A DNA stretch of 13,443 nucleotides from assembly GCA_937927685.1 (NCBI GenBank), contig CALBSC010000084.1:1-13443 (forward strand), given 5' to 3'. Source of the stretch: an uncultured Burkholderiales bacterium. GTDB lineage: Bacteria > Pseudomonadota > Gammaproteobacteria > Burkholderiales > Burkholderiaceae_C. The notes below the pieces were generated by a model that made no database searches, was not told the DNA's origin, and saw nothing but the letters and a program-made list of their open reading frames with translations. The translations under genes were made by a program, and so were the position numbers. Every line of letters starts with the position of its first letter. The first letter of the stretch is position 1. Positions 5,860 to 13,443 of the stretch are shown here, piece after piece.

Positions 5860-6372
5860 ATGCTTTGGATCAAAACCCTTCATATCGTCTTTGTGGCCAG
5901 CTGGTTTGCGGGCCTGTTTTACCTGCCGCGTATCTTTGTCAATCTGGCCGAGGTGCCACCCGGCTCTGAGGCCGAGCGGCAGCGGTTGCTGACCATGGCC
6001 CGGCGGCTCATGCGCTTCACCCATTTGTTGATGGTGCCGGCGCTGGCGTTGGGCATTGGGCTGTGGGCCGGGTACGGCATCGGCTGGGGGCCGGGCCAGG
6101 GGTGGATGCACGTGAAGTGGCTGGCGGTGCTGCTGGTGCTGGGCTACCACCATGTTTGCATGCGCATGCTCAAACGCTTCGAGCGCGGTGAGAACCGTCG
6201 AAGCGAGGGCTGGTACCGCGTCTTCAACGAAGTGCCGGTGTTGCTGATGCTTCTCATCGTGTCCCTGGTGGTGGTCAAACCCACGGACTGGGGGGGCTTC
6301 CTGACGGACTGGCTCTGGGGCCTGTTGGTGCTGGCCGTGTTCGGTGGGCTGGCCTGGTGGCGCAGACGCTGA
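5860..6372 (+). CDS. hemJ: HemJ/CopD-like membrane protein (probable protoporphyrinogen IX oxidase)
   Basis: A 170-residue inner-membrane protein with about four or five hydrophobic segments. It matches the HemJ (UPF0093) pattern: WIKTLHIVFVASWFAGLFYLPR at the N-terminus with His8, the expected heme-ligand position, and Arg24; RFTHLLM (52-58); WMHVKWLAVLLVLGYHH with Lys86 and His97; and FNEVP (122-126). HemJ oxidises protoporphyrinogen IX, the penultimate step of heme synthesis, and divergence from hemB agrees with that. The usual histidine after LPRxFV is Asn-Leu here, and an extra C-terminal segment (about 147-166) follows, so a related CopD-family role remains possible. The frame is open from 5791, but similarity starts at MLWIKTLH and the upstream part is terminator sequence. 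No Shine-Dalgarno is visible. Confidence 0.8.
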   Translation: MLWIKTLHIVFVASWFAGLFYLPRIFVNLAEVPPGSEAERQRLLTMARRLMRFTHLLMVPALALGIGLWAGYGIGWGPGQGWMHVKWLAVLLVLGYHHVCMRMLKRFERGENRRSEGWYRVFNEVPVLLMLLIVSLVVVKPTDWGGFLTDWLWGLLVLAVFGGLAWWRRR

Positions 6373-6378
6373 CGGACC

Positions 6379-7476
6379 ATGCACAAAAGCTCGGCGTGGC
6401 CTCTGGCCGGCGTGTATGCCGTGCTGATCGTTTACGCCAGTCTGTACCCGTTTGATCAGTGGCGCGACCAGGATCTGGTGCCGTGGTCGTTTGTGACGCA
6501 CCCCTGGACCCCCTACTGGAGCGGTTTCGACGTGGTGTCCAACTGGCTGGGGTACGCACCCCTGGGCTTTTGGCTCACCCTAGGTGCATTGCGCAGCGGC
6601 GTGCGCCGAGGCTCGGTGGGTTACAGCCTGATGGCCGCAGCAGGGCTGTCCTTCGTGCTGGAAAGCCTGCAATCCTATTTGCCCGCCCGCGTGCCGTCCT
6701 TGCTGGACTTCTCGCTCAACAGTGCCGGGGCGCTGTGCGGGGCCAGCGCAGCCCACGCGCTGGAGCACCTGGGATGGCTCGACCGATGGAGCCGCTTTCG
6801 TGCACGCTGGTTTGTCCCGGATGCCCGCTTCAGTCTGGTGACCTTGTTTTTGTGGCCGATGGCCCTGTTGTTTCCGGCCGCTGTTCCGTTTGGGTTGGGC
6901 CAGGTGCTCGAGCGGCTGGAAGACGCGGCCGGCGCATGGCTCAAGGACACGCCGTTTCTGGAGTGGTTGCCACTGCGGCATGTGGAGTTGCAGCCGTTAC
7001 TGCCCGGTGCGGAATTGCTGTGCGTGATGCTGGGCCTGCTCATCCCCTGCCTGCTCGGCTTCTCGGTCATCCGGCATCAGCACCAACGGCTGTTGTCGGT
7101 GGTGGTGGTGGTGGTCGTGGGGGTGGCCGCCTCGGCCCTCTCGGCCGCCCTGAGTTTCGGTCCGCGCCACGCCTGGGTATGGCTGCAATTGCCGACCTGG
7201 CTGGGGATGGCGTTGGCGGTTGTGGTGGCCTGCATCATGAGCGCGCTCTCGGCCCGCGCCTGTCTGGCCTGCCTGCTGTGCGTGCTGGTGCTCAACCTGG
7301 CGATCCTCAACCAGGCCCCGGCCAGTGAGTACTTTGCCCAGATGTTGCAGACCTGGGAGCAGGGCCGCTTCATCCGCTTCCATGGCGTGGCCCAGTGGTT
7401 GGGCTGGGTGTGGCCTTATGCGGTGCTCGGGGTGGCGCTCGCGCGGGCCGCTCGTTCCGATGACGGGCGAGCCTAG
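6379..7476 (+). CDS. VanZ-family multi-pass membrane protein
   Basis: A 365-residue, highly hydrophobic inner-membrane protein. The N-terminal 130 residues form a VanZ-like domain: YPFDQW (23-28), DVVSNWLGYAPLGFW (51-65) and the ESLQSYLPAR...SLLDFSLNSAG block, with Glu95, Gln98, Arg104, Asp110 and Asn114 conserved. VanZ gives low teicoplanin resistance in enterococci, but proteobacterial members are uncharacterised and no van genes are present, so no resistance role is claimed. The C-terminal two thirds add several more membrane segments, including a run of seven valines near residue 240 encoded by almost pure GTG repeats. The start ATG lies six bases after the hemJ stop, so the two genes are probably co-transcribed. 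Ribosome binding looks weak. Confidence 0.8.
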   Translation: MHKSSAWPLAGVYAVLIVYASLYPFDQWRDQDLVPWSFVTHPWTPYWSGFDVVSNWLGYAPLGFWLTLGALRSGVRRGSVGYSLMAAAGLSFVLESLQSYLPARVPSLLDFSLNSAGALCGASAAHALEHLGWLDRWSRFRARWFVPDARFSLVTLFLWPMALLFPAAVPFGLGQVLERLEDAAGAWLKDTPFLEWLPLRHVELQPLLPGAELLCVMLGLLIPCLLGFSVIRHQHQRLLSVVVVVVVGVAASALSAALSFGPRHAWVWLQLPTWLGMALAVVVACIMSALSARACLACLLCVLVLNLAILNQAPASEYFAQMLQTWEQGRFIRFHGVAQWLGWVWPYAVLGVALARAARSDDGRA

Positions 7477-7479
7477 AAT
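7474..7479 (+). promoter_or_regulatory. candidate -10 element for a leaderless ferredoxin transcript
   Basis: TAGAAT (5/6 match to TATAAT) overlaps the stop codon of the VanZ gene and ends seven bases before the ferredoxin ATG. No Shine-Dalgarno precedes that ATG. The spacing places the transcription start at the ATG itself. The -35 region (about 7451-7456, CTCGTT) is poor. Confidence 0.35.
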
Positions 7480-7486
7480 CCGCTGC

Positions 7487-7822
7487 ATGTCCGAGACCTC
7501 CTACTACCAGCACCACGTGTTCTTTTGCCTCAATGAGCGCAAAAACGGCGAAGCCTGTTGCATGCAACAAGGCGCCCAGCAGGCGTTTGATCATTGCAAG
7601 TCGCGCATCAAGGCCCTGGGCCTGTCGGGTCCGGGGGGGGTGCGGATCAACAAGGCGGGGTGCCTGGACCGCTGCGCAGGCGGCCCGGTGATGGTCGTGT
7701 ATCCGCAGGCGGTCTGGTACACCTTCGTCGACGAACACGACATCGATGAAATCATCGACTCCCATCTCGTCAAAGGCCAACCCGTGGAGCGTTTGAAGGT
7801 GCCGGCGCACGTGGGGCGTTGA
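7487..7822 (+). CDS. thioredoxin-fold (2Fe-2S) ferredoxin
   Basis: A 111-residue soluble protein of the thioredoxin-like 2Fe-2S ferredoxin group (the Shethna-type family also found as the NuoE-like fold). The cluster ligands are visible as Cys14 (FFCLN), Cys24/Cys25 (GEACC) and the pair Cys59 and Cys63 in AGCLDRCAGGP. A further Cys37 is not expected to be a ligand. It should carry electrons between unknown partners; no oxygenase or nif genes are nearby to name one. The frame is open far upstream inside the VanZ gene, but similarity begins at MSETSYYQHHVFFC. The gene starts 10 bases after the VanZ stop and ends 3 bases before the next gene. It contains a run of eight G (7633-7640) in an SGPGG loop. 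Confidence 0.9.
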   Translation: MSETSYYQHHVFFCLNERKNGEACCMQQGAQQAFDHCKSRIKALGLSGPGGVRINKAGCLDRCAGGPVMVVYPQAVWYTFVDEHDIDEIIDSHLVKGQPVERLKVPAHVGR

Positions 7823-7825
7823 GCC

Positions 7826-8449
7826 ATGAACCTGCAAACCCAGCGACTGGTGTTGCGCGGTGCGTGTGGCGAGATCGAGGCGCTGCGGGATGACCCCGCT
7901 GGCCCGTCCAGGGGCGTGGCCGTGATTTCTCATCCGCACCCGCTCTTTGGCGGCACCATGGACAACAAGGTGGTGCAAACCCTGGCGCGCGCATTTGTGC
8001 ACGCGGGCTGGAGTGCGGTGCGCTACAACTTTCGCGGCGTGGGCCACAGTGCGGGGCACTACGATGAAGGGCGCGGGGAGGTGGACGATCTGCTCGCGGT
8101 GCTGGGCCAGCAAGCCGGGCAGGGTGCCCTGGCGCTGGCGGGCTTTTCGTTTGGGGCCTTTGTCACCGCCTCGGCGGCTGCGCAACTGGCGGGTCAACGA
8201 CCCATCGATCAACTGGTGCTGGTGGGGACGGCGGCCTCGCGTTTTCAGGTGCCCGAGGTGCCCCCTGACCTGCACGAGCGCACGCTGGTGGTTCACGGCG
8301 AACTGGACGACACCGTGCCGCTGTCGGCGGTGATGGATTGGGCCCGGCCCCAGACCCTGCCGGTCCTGGTGGTGCCCGGGGGCGGACACTTCTTTCATGG
8401 ACAATTGCCGTTGTTGAAATCCCGTGTGATGCGTCATCTGGGCGCTTGA
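7826..8449 (+). CDS. small alpha/beta hydrolase (COG2945-type)
   Basis: A 207-residue cytoplasmic hydrolase of the compact alpha/beta superfamily group with the conserved opening HPHPLFGGTMDNKVV (36-50). The nucleophile elbow is GFSFGAF with Ser108, the acid is in HGELDDTVP (Asp161 or Asp162), and the histidine is in GGGHFFHG (His188). The RYNFRGVGHSAG segment (67-78) forms the oxyanion-side loop typical of this group. The substrate is unknown; family members are annotated as generic esterases. The start lies three bases after the ferredoxin stop, so the two are almost certainly translated from one mRNA. Pairing of this hydrolase with a thioredoxin-fold ferredoxin may be a clue to a shared role but is unproven. 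Confidence 0.88.
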   Translation: MNLQTQRLVLRGACGEIEALRDDPAGPSRGVAVISHPHPLFGGTMDNKVVQTLARAFVHAGWSAVRYNFRGVGHSAGHYDEGRGEVDDLLAVLGQQAGQGALALAGFSFGAFVTASAAAQLAGQRPIDQLVLVGTAASRFQVPEVPPDLHERTLVVHGELDDTVPLSAVMDWARPQTLPVLVVPGGGHFFHGQLPLLKSRVMRHLGA

Positions 8450-8528
8450 AACCTGAACGCTCAACGTGCCGCCCCGTGCCCTCGGGTCGGCGAGGTGGTT
8501 CAGATTGCCCCCGGCGCGGCCCTCCTCC

Positions 8529-8533
8529 AAGGA
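8529..8533 (+). promoter_or_regulatory. ribosome binding site deciding the dacC start
   Basis: AAGGA ends directly before an in-frame ATG at 8534 (no spacing) and six bases before a GTG at 8540. Normal spacing favours the GTG as the real start. Confidence 0.6.
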
Positions 8534-8539
8534 ATGTGT

Positions 8540-9712
8540 GTGAATCTGTCTTGTATTGCTGTCTGGGCGCGTCGCGTCGCGGGCCTGTTGTGTGTGTCGT
8601 GGACGGTGGGGGCCTGGGCCCAGCTGCCGGCTCCGCCTGAAATTGCCGCCCGCACCTATTTGCTGATCGATGTGAGCGCCGGGCAGGTGCTGGCGCAGCA
8701 GCAGGCCGACATACCGGTGGAGCCCGCGTCACTCACCAAGCTGATGAGCGCCTACATCGTCTTTGATGCGCTCAAGTCAGGCAAGATCACCTTGCAACAG
8801 ACGTTCCCTGTGAGCCAGCGGGCCTGGAAGATGCCGGGCTCACGCATGTTCATCGATCCCAAGATGCAGGTGCCGGTCGAGGACTTGCTCAAGGGCATGA
8901 TCGTGCAATCCGGCAACGACGCCACCATTGCACTGGCCGAAGGCGTGGCCGGCAGCGTGGAGCGGTTTGTTCAGCTCATGAACGACCAGGCCCTGGCCCT
9001 GGGCATGCGCAACACGGCCTACAAGAACCCGGAAGGCTTGACCGAGCCAGGACACACCACCACCGCGCAGGACCTGGCCATTTTGTCGCAACGCCTGTTG
9101 CGGGACTTTCCTGATTACATCGGCTACTACGCCATCAAGAAATACCGCTACCCCGGCACCCCTGCGGCCAACGACAGCAACCGCAACCTGCTGTTGTTCC
9201 GGGACCCCAGTGTCGATGGCCTGAAGACCGGTCACACGCAAGCCGCCGGGTACTGCCTGATTGCAACCGCCAAGCGCGACATGCCGGGCCTGGCGGGTCG
9301 ACGGTTGCTGTCGGTGGTGCTGGGCGCCGCCAGCGAGAGTGCCCGCGCTGTCGAGTCGCAAAAACTCCTGAACTGGGGTTTCACCGCCTACGACGCGGTC
9401 AAGCTGTTTGACGGCAACCAGGCCATCCTGACCCCGCCGGTGTGGAAAAGCCGCCAGTCCACCATGCCCATTGGCCGCCCCGACCCGATCGTGGTGGCGA
9501 TCCCGGCCGGGCAGCTCGGCAAGCTCAAAACCGAGGTAGCCCGCCCCGACCCGCTGGTCGCCCCCTTCCAGCGCGGCCAGACCGTGGCCCAGCTCAAGCT
9601 GAGCCTGGGCGACCAGCCCCTTCCGGACATCCCGCTCGTCAGCCTGCAACAGGTGGAACAGGCCGGCGTGATCGGTCGCGCCTGGGATGCCGTGCGCTTG
9701 TGGATCAAGTGA
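8540..9712 (+). CDS. dacC: D-alanyl-D-alanine carboxypeptidase, PBP5/6 type
   Basis: A periplasmic DD-carboxypeptidase that removes the terminal D-Ala from peptidoglycan stem peptides. From the GTG start it is 390 residues, normal for the family. A signal peptide with two Arg and a hydrophobic core ends at AWA-Q (cleavage after residue 27). The serine-peptidase S11 motifs are complete: SLTK (Ser64, Lys67), SGN (124-126) and KTG (229-231). The PBP5 C-terminal beta domain spans roughly 285-375. The last 15 residues (VIGRAWDAVRLWIK) can form the amphipathic membrane-anchor helix usual for PBP5/6. A longer reading from 8495 or the ATG at 8534 is open but fits the ribosome binding site less well. 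The symbol dacA would be equally acceptable. It follows the hydrolase gene after 90 bases. Confidence 0.94.
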   Translation: MNLSCIAVWARRVAGLLCVSWTVGAWAQLPAPPEIAARTYLLIDVSAGQVLAQQQADIPVEPASLTKLMSAYIVFDALKSGKITLQQTFPVSQRAWKMPGSRMFIDPKMQVPVEDLLKGMIVQSGNDATIALAEGVAGSVERFVQLMNDQALALGMRNTAYKNPEGLTEPGHTTTAQDLAILSQRLLRDFPDYIGYYAIKKYRYPGTPAANDSNRNLLLFRDPSVDGLKTGHTQAAGYCLIATAKRDMPGLAGRRLLSVVLGAASESARAVESQKLLNWGFTAYDAVKLFDGNQAILTPPVWKSRQSTMPIGRPDPIVVAIPAGQLGKLKTEVARPDPLVAPFQRGQTVAQLKLSLGDQPLPDIPLVSLQQVEQAGVIGRAWDAVRLWIK

Positions 9713-9753
9713 GTGCCCGCCAACCGGGCAAAAATGGCTGAAAAACCAAGGGT

Positions 9754-9782
9754 TTGGCGCAACGTCCTCAACCTGATACACT
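9754..9782 (+). promoter_or_regulatory. sigma-70 promoter of the str operon
   Basis: TTGGCG (9754-9759), a 17-base spacer and TACACT (9777-9782) form a promoter with optimal spacing. TGA directly before the -10 adds an extended -10 element. Transcription would start near 9789, giving a leader of about 64 bases before rpsL. Confidence 0.6.
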
Positions 9783-9792
9783 AGAAGGCTTT

Positions 9793-9809
9793 TCGGAATT
9801 TATTTCCGA
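9793..9809 (+). other. small stem-loop at the 5' end of the str operon leader
   Basis: TCGGAA pairs with TTCCGA around TTTAT, within about five bases of the predicted transcription start. No T-run follows. A 5' protective stem is plausible; a ribosomal-protein binding role is not shown. Confidence 0.4.
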
Positions 9810-9852
9810 GAGGATTTCACGTTTGCGTTTATCGTTTTAGGGACGTTTCTCA

Positions 9853-10230
9853 ATGCCAACCATTAACCAACTCGTGCGTCAGGGGCGGGAGGTCGAAAAG
9901 ACCAAATCCAAGAGCCCCGCGATGCAAAACTCGCCTCAGCGTCGTGGCGTGTGCACCCGCGTGTACACCACGACCCCCAAGAAGCCGAACTCGGCGCTGC
10001 GTAAAGTGGCCAAGGTTCGTCTCACCAACGGGTTCGAGGTCATCTCGTACATCGGCGGTGAAGGCCACAACCTGCAGGAACACTCGGTCGTGCTCGTGCG
10101 CGGCGGTCGTGTCAAGGACTTGCCCGGTGTGCGCTACCACATCGTGCGTGGTTCACTCGACTTGCAAGGCGTCAAGGATCGCAAGCAGTCGCGCTCCAAG
10201 TACGGTGCCAAGCGTCCCAAGAAGGCCTGA
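9853..10230 (+). CDS. rpsL: 30S ribosomal protein S12
   Basis: Small-subunit protein at the decoding centre, 125 residues, the expected length. The PNSALRK block and the loop RVKDLPGVRYH are intact. Lys43, Lys44 and Lys88, the positions altered in streptomycin-resistant mutants, are all wild type here. Asp89 is the residue that is beta-methylthiolated in E. coli. The C-terminus is lysine-rich as usual. First gene of the str operon, with its own promoter upstream and a dacC-type gene before it rather than rpoC. A GGGA lies about ten bases before the ATG. Confidence 0.99.
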   Translation: MPTINQLVRQGREVEKTKSKSPAMQNSPQRRGVCTRVYTTTPKKPNSALRKVAKVRLTNGFEVISYIGGEGHNLQEHSVVLVRGGRVKDLPGVRYHIVRGSLDLQGVKDRKQSRSKYGAKRPKKA

Positions 10231-10303
10231 TCGGTTTTCCTGGTTCTTATCGTTTTCTTTTTTTCGGTGTTTCTACGGTCAGGCAGACTGTTTGAAACGA
10301 AGT

Positions 10304-10377
10304 GACCCCAAGCGCTCTCCAGCGTGGGTCGAGTAAGTGAGAGTCAGATGGCTCTCGCGGTGTTCCGAAAGGGCACC
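10304..10377 (+). promoter_or_regulatory. three-hairpin element in the rpsL-rpsG intercistronic region
   Basis: Three stems follow one another. First, GACCC/GGGTC (10304-10308 with 10326-10330) encloses CGCT/AGCG with a CTCC loop. Second, a 9-bp stem at 10337-10358 (two G-U pairs) closes an AGAT loop. Third, GGTG/CACC plus CC/GG at 10359-10377 is capped by a GAAA tetraloop. Stems two and three are directly adjacent and could stack. The element ends 13 bases before the rpsG ribosome binding site. In E. coli, S7 represses the str operon by binding the rpsL-rpsG gap, so a similar S7 site is a reasonable inference. I do not recognise this exact fold. Confidence 0.55.
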
Positions 10378-10401
10378 AACTGAAGCAACAGAGGTAACAA
10401 C

Positions 10402-10872
10402 ATGCCACGTCGTCGCGAAGTCCCCAAACGTGAAATCCTGCCGGATCCCAAGTACGGCAATGTCGAGCTGTCCAAATTCATGAACGTGATCATGGAAGGC
10501 GGCAAGAAAGCAGTCGCCGAGCGCATCATCTATGGCGCGCTCGAGCAAATCGAACAGAAATCGGGCAAGGATCCGCTCGAGCTGTTCACCCAGGCCATCA
10601 ACAACGTCAAGCCCATGGTCGAGGTGAAATCCCGCCGTGTGGGTGGTGCCAACTACCAGGTGCCCGTTGAAGTGCGCCCGGTGCGTCGCCTGGCGCTTTC
10701 CATGCGCTGGCTGAAAGAAGCCGCTCGCAAGCGCGGCGAGAAGTCCATGGCCCTGCGCCTGGCCAACGAGCTGCTGGAAGCCTCCGAAGGCCGCGGCGGC
10801 GCCATGAAAAAGCGTGACGAAGTTCACCGCATGGCCGAAGCCAACAAGGCCTTCTCGCACTTCCGTTTCTAA
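10402..10872 (+). CDS. rpsG: 30S ribosomal protein S7
   Basis: Primary 16S rRNA-binding protein that nucleates assembly of the 30S head; 156 residues, normal length. The basic N-terminus (MPRRREVPKR), the VGGANYQVPVEV beta-hairpin segment (80-91) and the RW-KEAARKR helix region are all present. AGAGGT seven bases before the ATG is a good ribosome binding site. S7 is the autogenous repressor of the str operon in E. coli; the structured 171-base gap upstream is the likely place for such control here. fusA follows after 91 bases. Confidence 0.99.
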   Translation: MPRRREVPKREILPDPKYGNVELSKFMNVIMEGGKKAVAERIIYGALEQIEQKSGKDPLELFTQAINNVKPMVEVKSRRVGGANYQVPVEVRPVRRLALSMRWLKEAARKRGEKSMALRLANELLEASEGRGGAMKKRDEVHRMAEANKAFSHFRF

Positions 10873-10878
10873 TTCGGG

Positions 10879-10921
10879 CCCGCTGCTGCGGGTGCTGGCC
10901 GGCCGGGCATTGTGTCCGGCC
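10879..10921 (+). other. two GC-rich hairpins between rpsG and fusA
   Basis: CCCGC/GCGGG closes a TGCT loop (10879-10892), and GGCCGG/CCGGCC closes a 9-base loop (10901-10921). Neither is followed by a T-run, so they are not terminators. They may slow decay or mark an mRNA processing site between the two genes. Confidence 0.4.
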
Positions 10922-10963
10922 CACCGCCCGTGGCGCTGTCCTCTCATTTAAAGGCTTTTCATC

Positions 10964-13066
<2,103 letters not shown>

Positions 13067-13090
13067 GCAACACAAGCCGGTCTTCGGCGC

Positions 13091-13178
13091 CTGGGGCCAC
13101 ACGATGCGCCCCGGTGGGTCTGCTGCCCGTGGCAGACCGCGCGCCGGAAACCTTAAACACCCACGGGCAGCGCTCTTT
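13091..13178 (+). promoter_or_regulatory. attenuator-like alternative hairpins between fusA and tuf
   Basis: A first stem pairs CTGGGGC (13091-13097) with GCCCCGG (13108-13114). Then two stems compete. Stem A is GGTCTGC (13117-13123) with GCAGACC (13132-13138), 7 perfect pairs. Stem B is CTGCCCGTGG (13123-13132) with CCACGGGCAG (13161-13170), extended by one G-C and one T-G pair to 12, followed by CTCTTTT. They share bases 13121-13132 and cannot coexist. Stem B plus its T-rich tail has the shape of a terminator and stem A that of an antiterminator. tuf starts 18 bases after the tail. Confidence 0.5.
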
Positions 13179-13195
13179 TCGAGACGGAGATTGAA

Positions 13196-13443
13196 ATGGC
13201 AAAAGGCAAATTTGAACGGACCAAGCCGCACGTCAACGTGGGCACCATCGGTCACGTGGACCACGGCAAGACGACGCTGACGGCGGCGATCACGACCATC
13301 CTGGCGGCGAAGTTTGGTGGCGAGGCCAAGGCTTACGACCAGATCGACGCGGCGCCTGAAGAAAAAGCGCGTGGCATCACGATCAACACTGCGCACGTCG
13401 AGTACGAGACGGCCAACCGGCACTATGCGCACGTTGACTGCCC
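13196..13443 (+). CDS. tuf: elongation factor Tu (N-terminal part, continues past window)
   Basis: EF-Tu delivers aminoacyl-tRNA to the ribosome as a GTP complex. The 82 visible residues begin MAKGKFERTKPHVNVGTIGH and contain the G1 loop GHVDHGKT (19-26) and the switch I segment ARGITIN that positions the effector threonine. The 3' end is outside the window. GGAG about seven bases before the ATG sets the start. Threonine codons here are mostly ACG (6 of 10), as in the 3' part of fusA and unlike rpsL and most of fusA. Many proteobacteria carry a second tuf gene; whether this genome does cannot be seen. Confidence 0.98.
   Translation, partial: MAKGKFERTKPHVNVGTIGHVDHGKTTLTAAITTILAAKFGGEAKAYDQIDAAPEEKARGITINTAHVEYETANRHYAHVDC

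Noticed and set aside
6379..7476. Glycopeptide resistance gene
   Set aside because: Only the VanZ-like domain is present. No vanHAX or regulatory genes are nearby, and VanZ-family proteins are common in bacteria without such resistance.
9717..9735. GCCCG/CGGGC stem after dacC as a terminator
   Set aside because: The stem is followed by A residues on the plus strand and preceded, not followed, by T on the minus strand, so it does not fit an intrinsic terminator for either direction.

Overview
The window looks like chromosomal DNA from a betaproteobacterium of the order Burkholderiales, most likely the Comamonadaceae. This is an inference from GC-rich codon use, MetX and MetW sequence style, the adjacent metX-metW pair, and the rpsL-rpsG-fusA-tuf order. 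It is mostly housekeeping DNA. I see no insertion sequence, prophage, CRISPR array, tRNA or rRNA, and no gene-free stretch exceeds 300 bases.

Layout. 1-317 (minus): N-terminal part of a glycine-rich single-RRM RNA-binding protein. 547-1752 (minus): an Amt ammonium transporter behind a sigma-54-type -24/-12 promoter. 2038-3767 (plus): metX and metW, overlapping by 4 bases, for methionine synthesis. 3895-4584 (plus): a dienelactone-hydrolase family enzyme. 4585-5592 (minus): hemB, whose stop codon abuts that of the hydrolase. 5860-8449 (plus): a tight run of hemJ-like membrane protein, VanZ-family membrane protein, thioredoxin-fold 2Fe-2S ferredoxin and small alpha/beta hydrolase. 8540-9712: a PBP5-type D-Ala-D-Ala carboxypeptidase. 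9853 to the end: the str operon (rpsL, rpsG, fusA, start of tuf).

The genes are ordinary; the gaps between them are the interesting part. The metX leader carries a pseudoknot that matches the SAM-II riboswitch core, starting about two bases after the predicted transcription start. It is followed by a terminator-like stem whose T-tract ends one base before the metX start codon. A run of three hairpins ending in a strong intrinsic terminator lies just before hemJ. The rpsL-rpsG gap folds into three consecutive hairpins. The fusA-tuf gap holds two mutually exclusive stems, an attenuator-like layout. Inside fusA, synonymous codon choice changes near 12.5-12.6 kb (threonine ACC to ACG), and the 3' part resembles tuf. 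Several small genes (hemJ, the ferredoxin) lack a Shine-Dalgarno sequence and have a -10-like hexamer 6-7 bases before the ATG, which suggests leaderless mRNAs.

Functionally the window joins nitrogen uptake (amt), methionine synthesis under probable SAM feedback (metXW), heme synthesis (hemB and probably hemJ, divergent), cell-wall trimming (dacC-like) and translation (str operon). All structural claims come from reading base pairing by eye, without folding energies or database searches.
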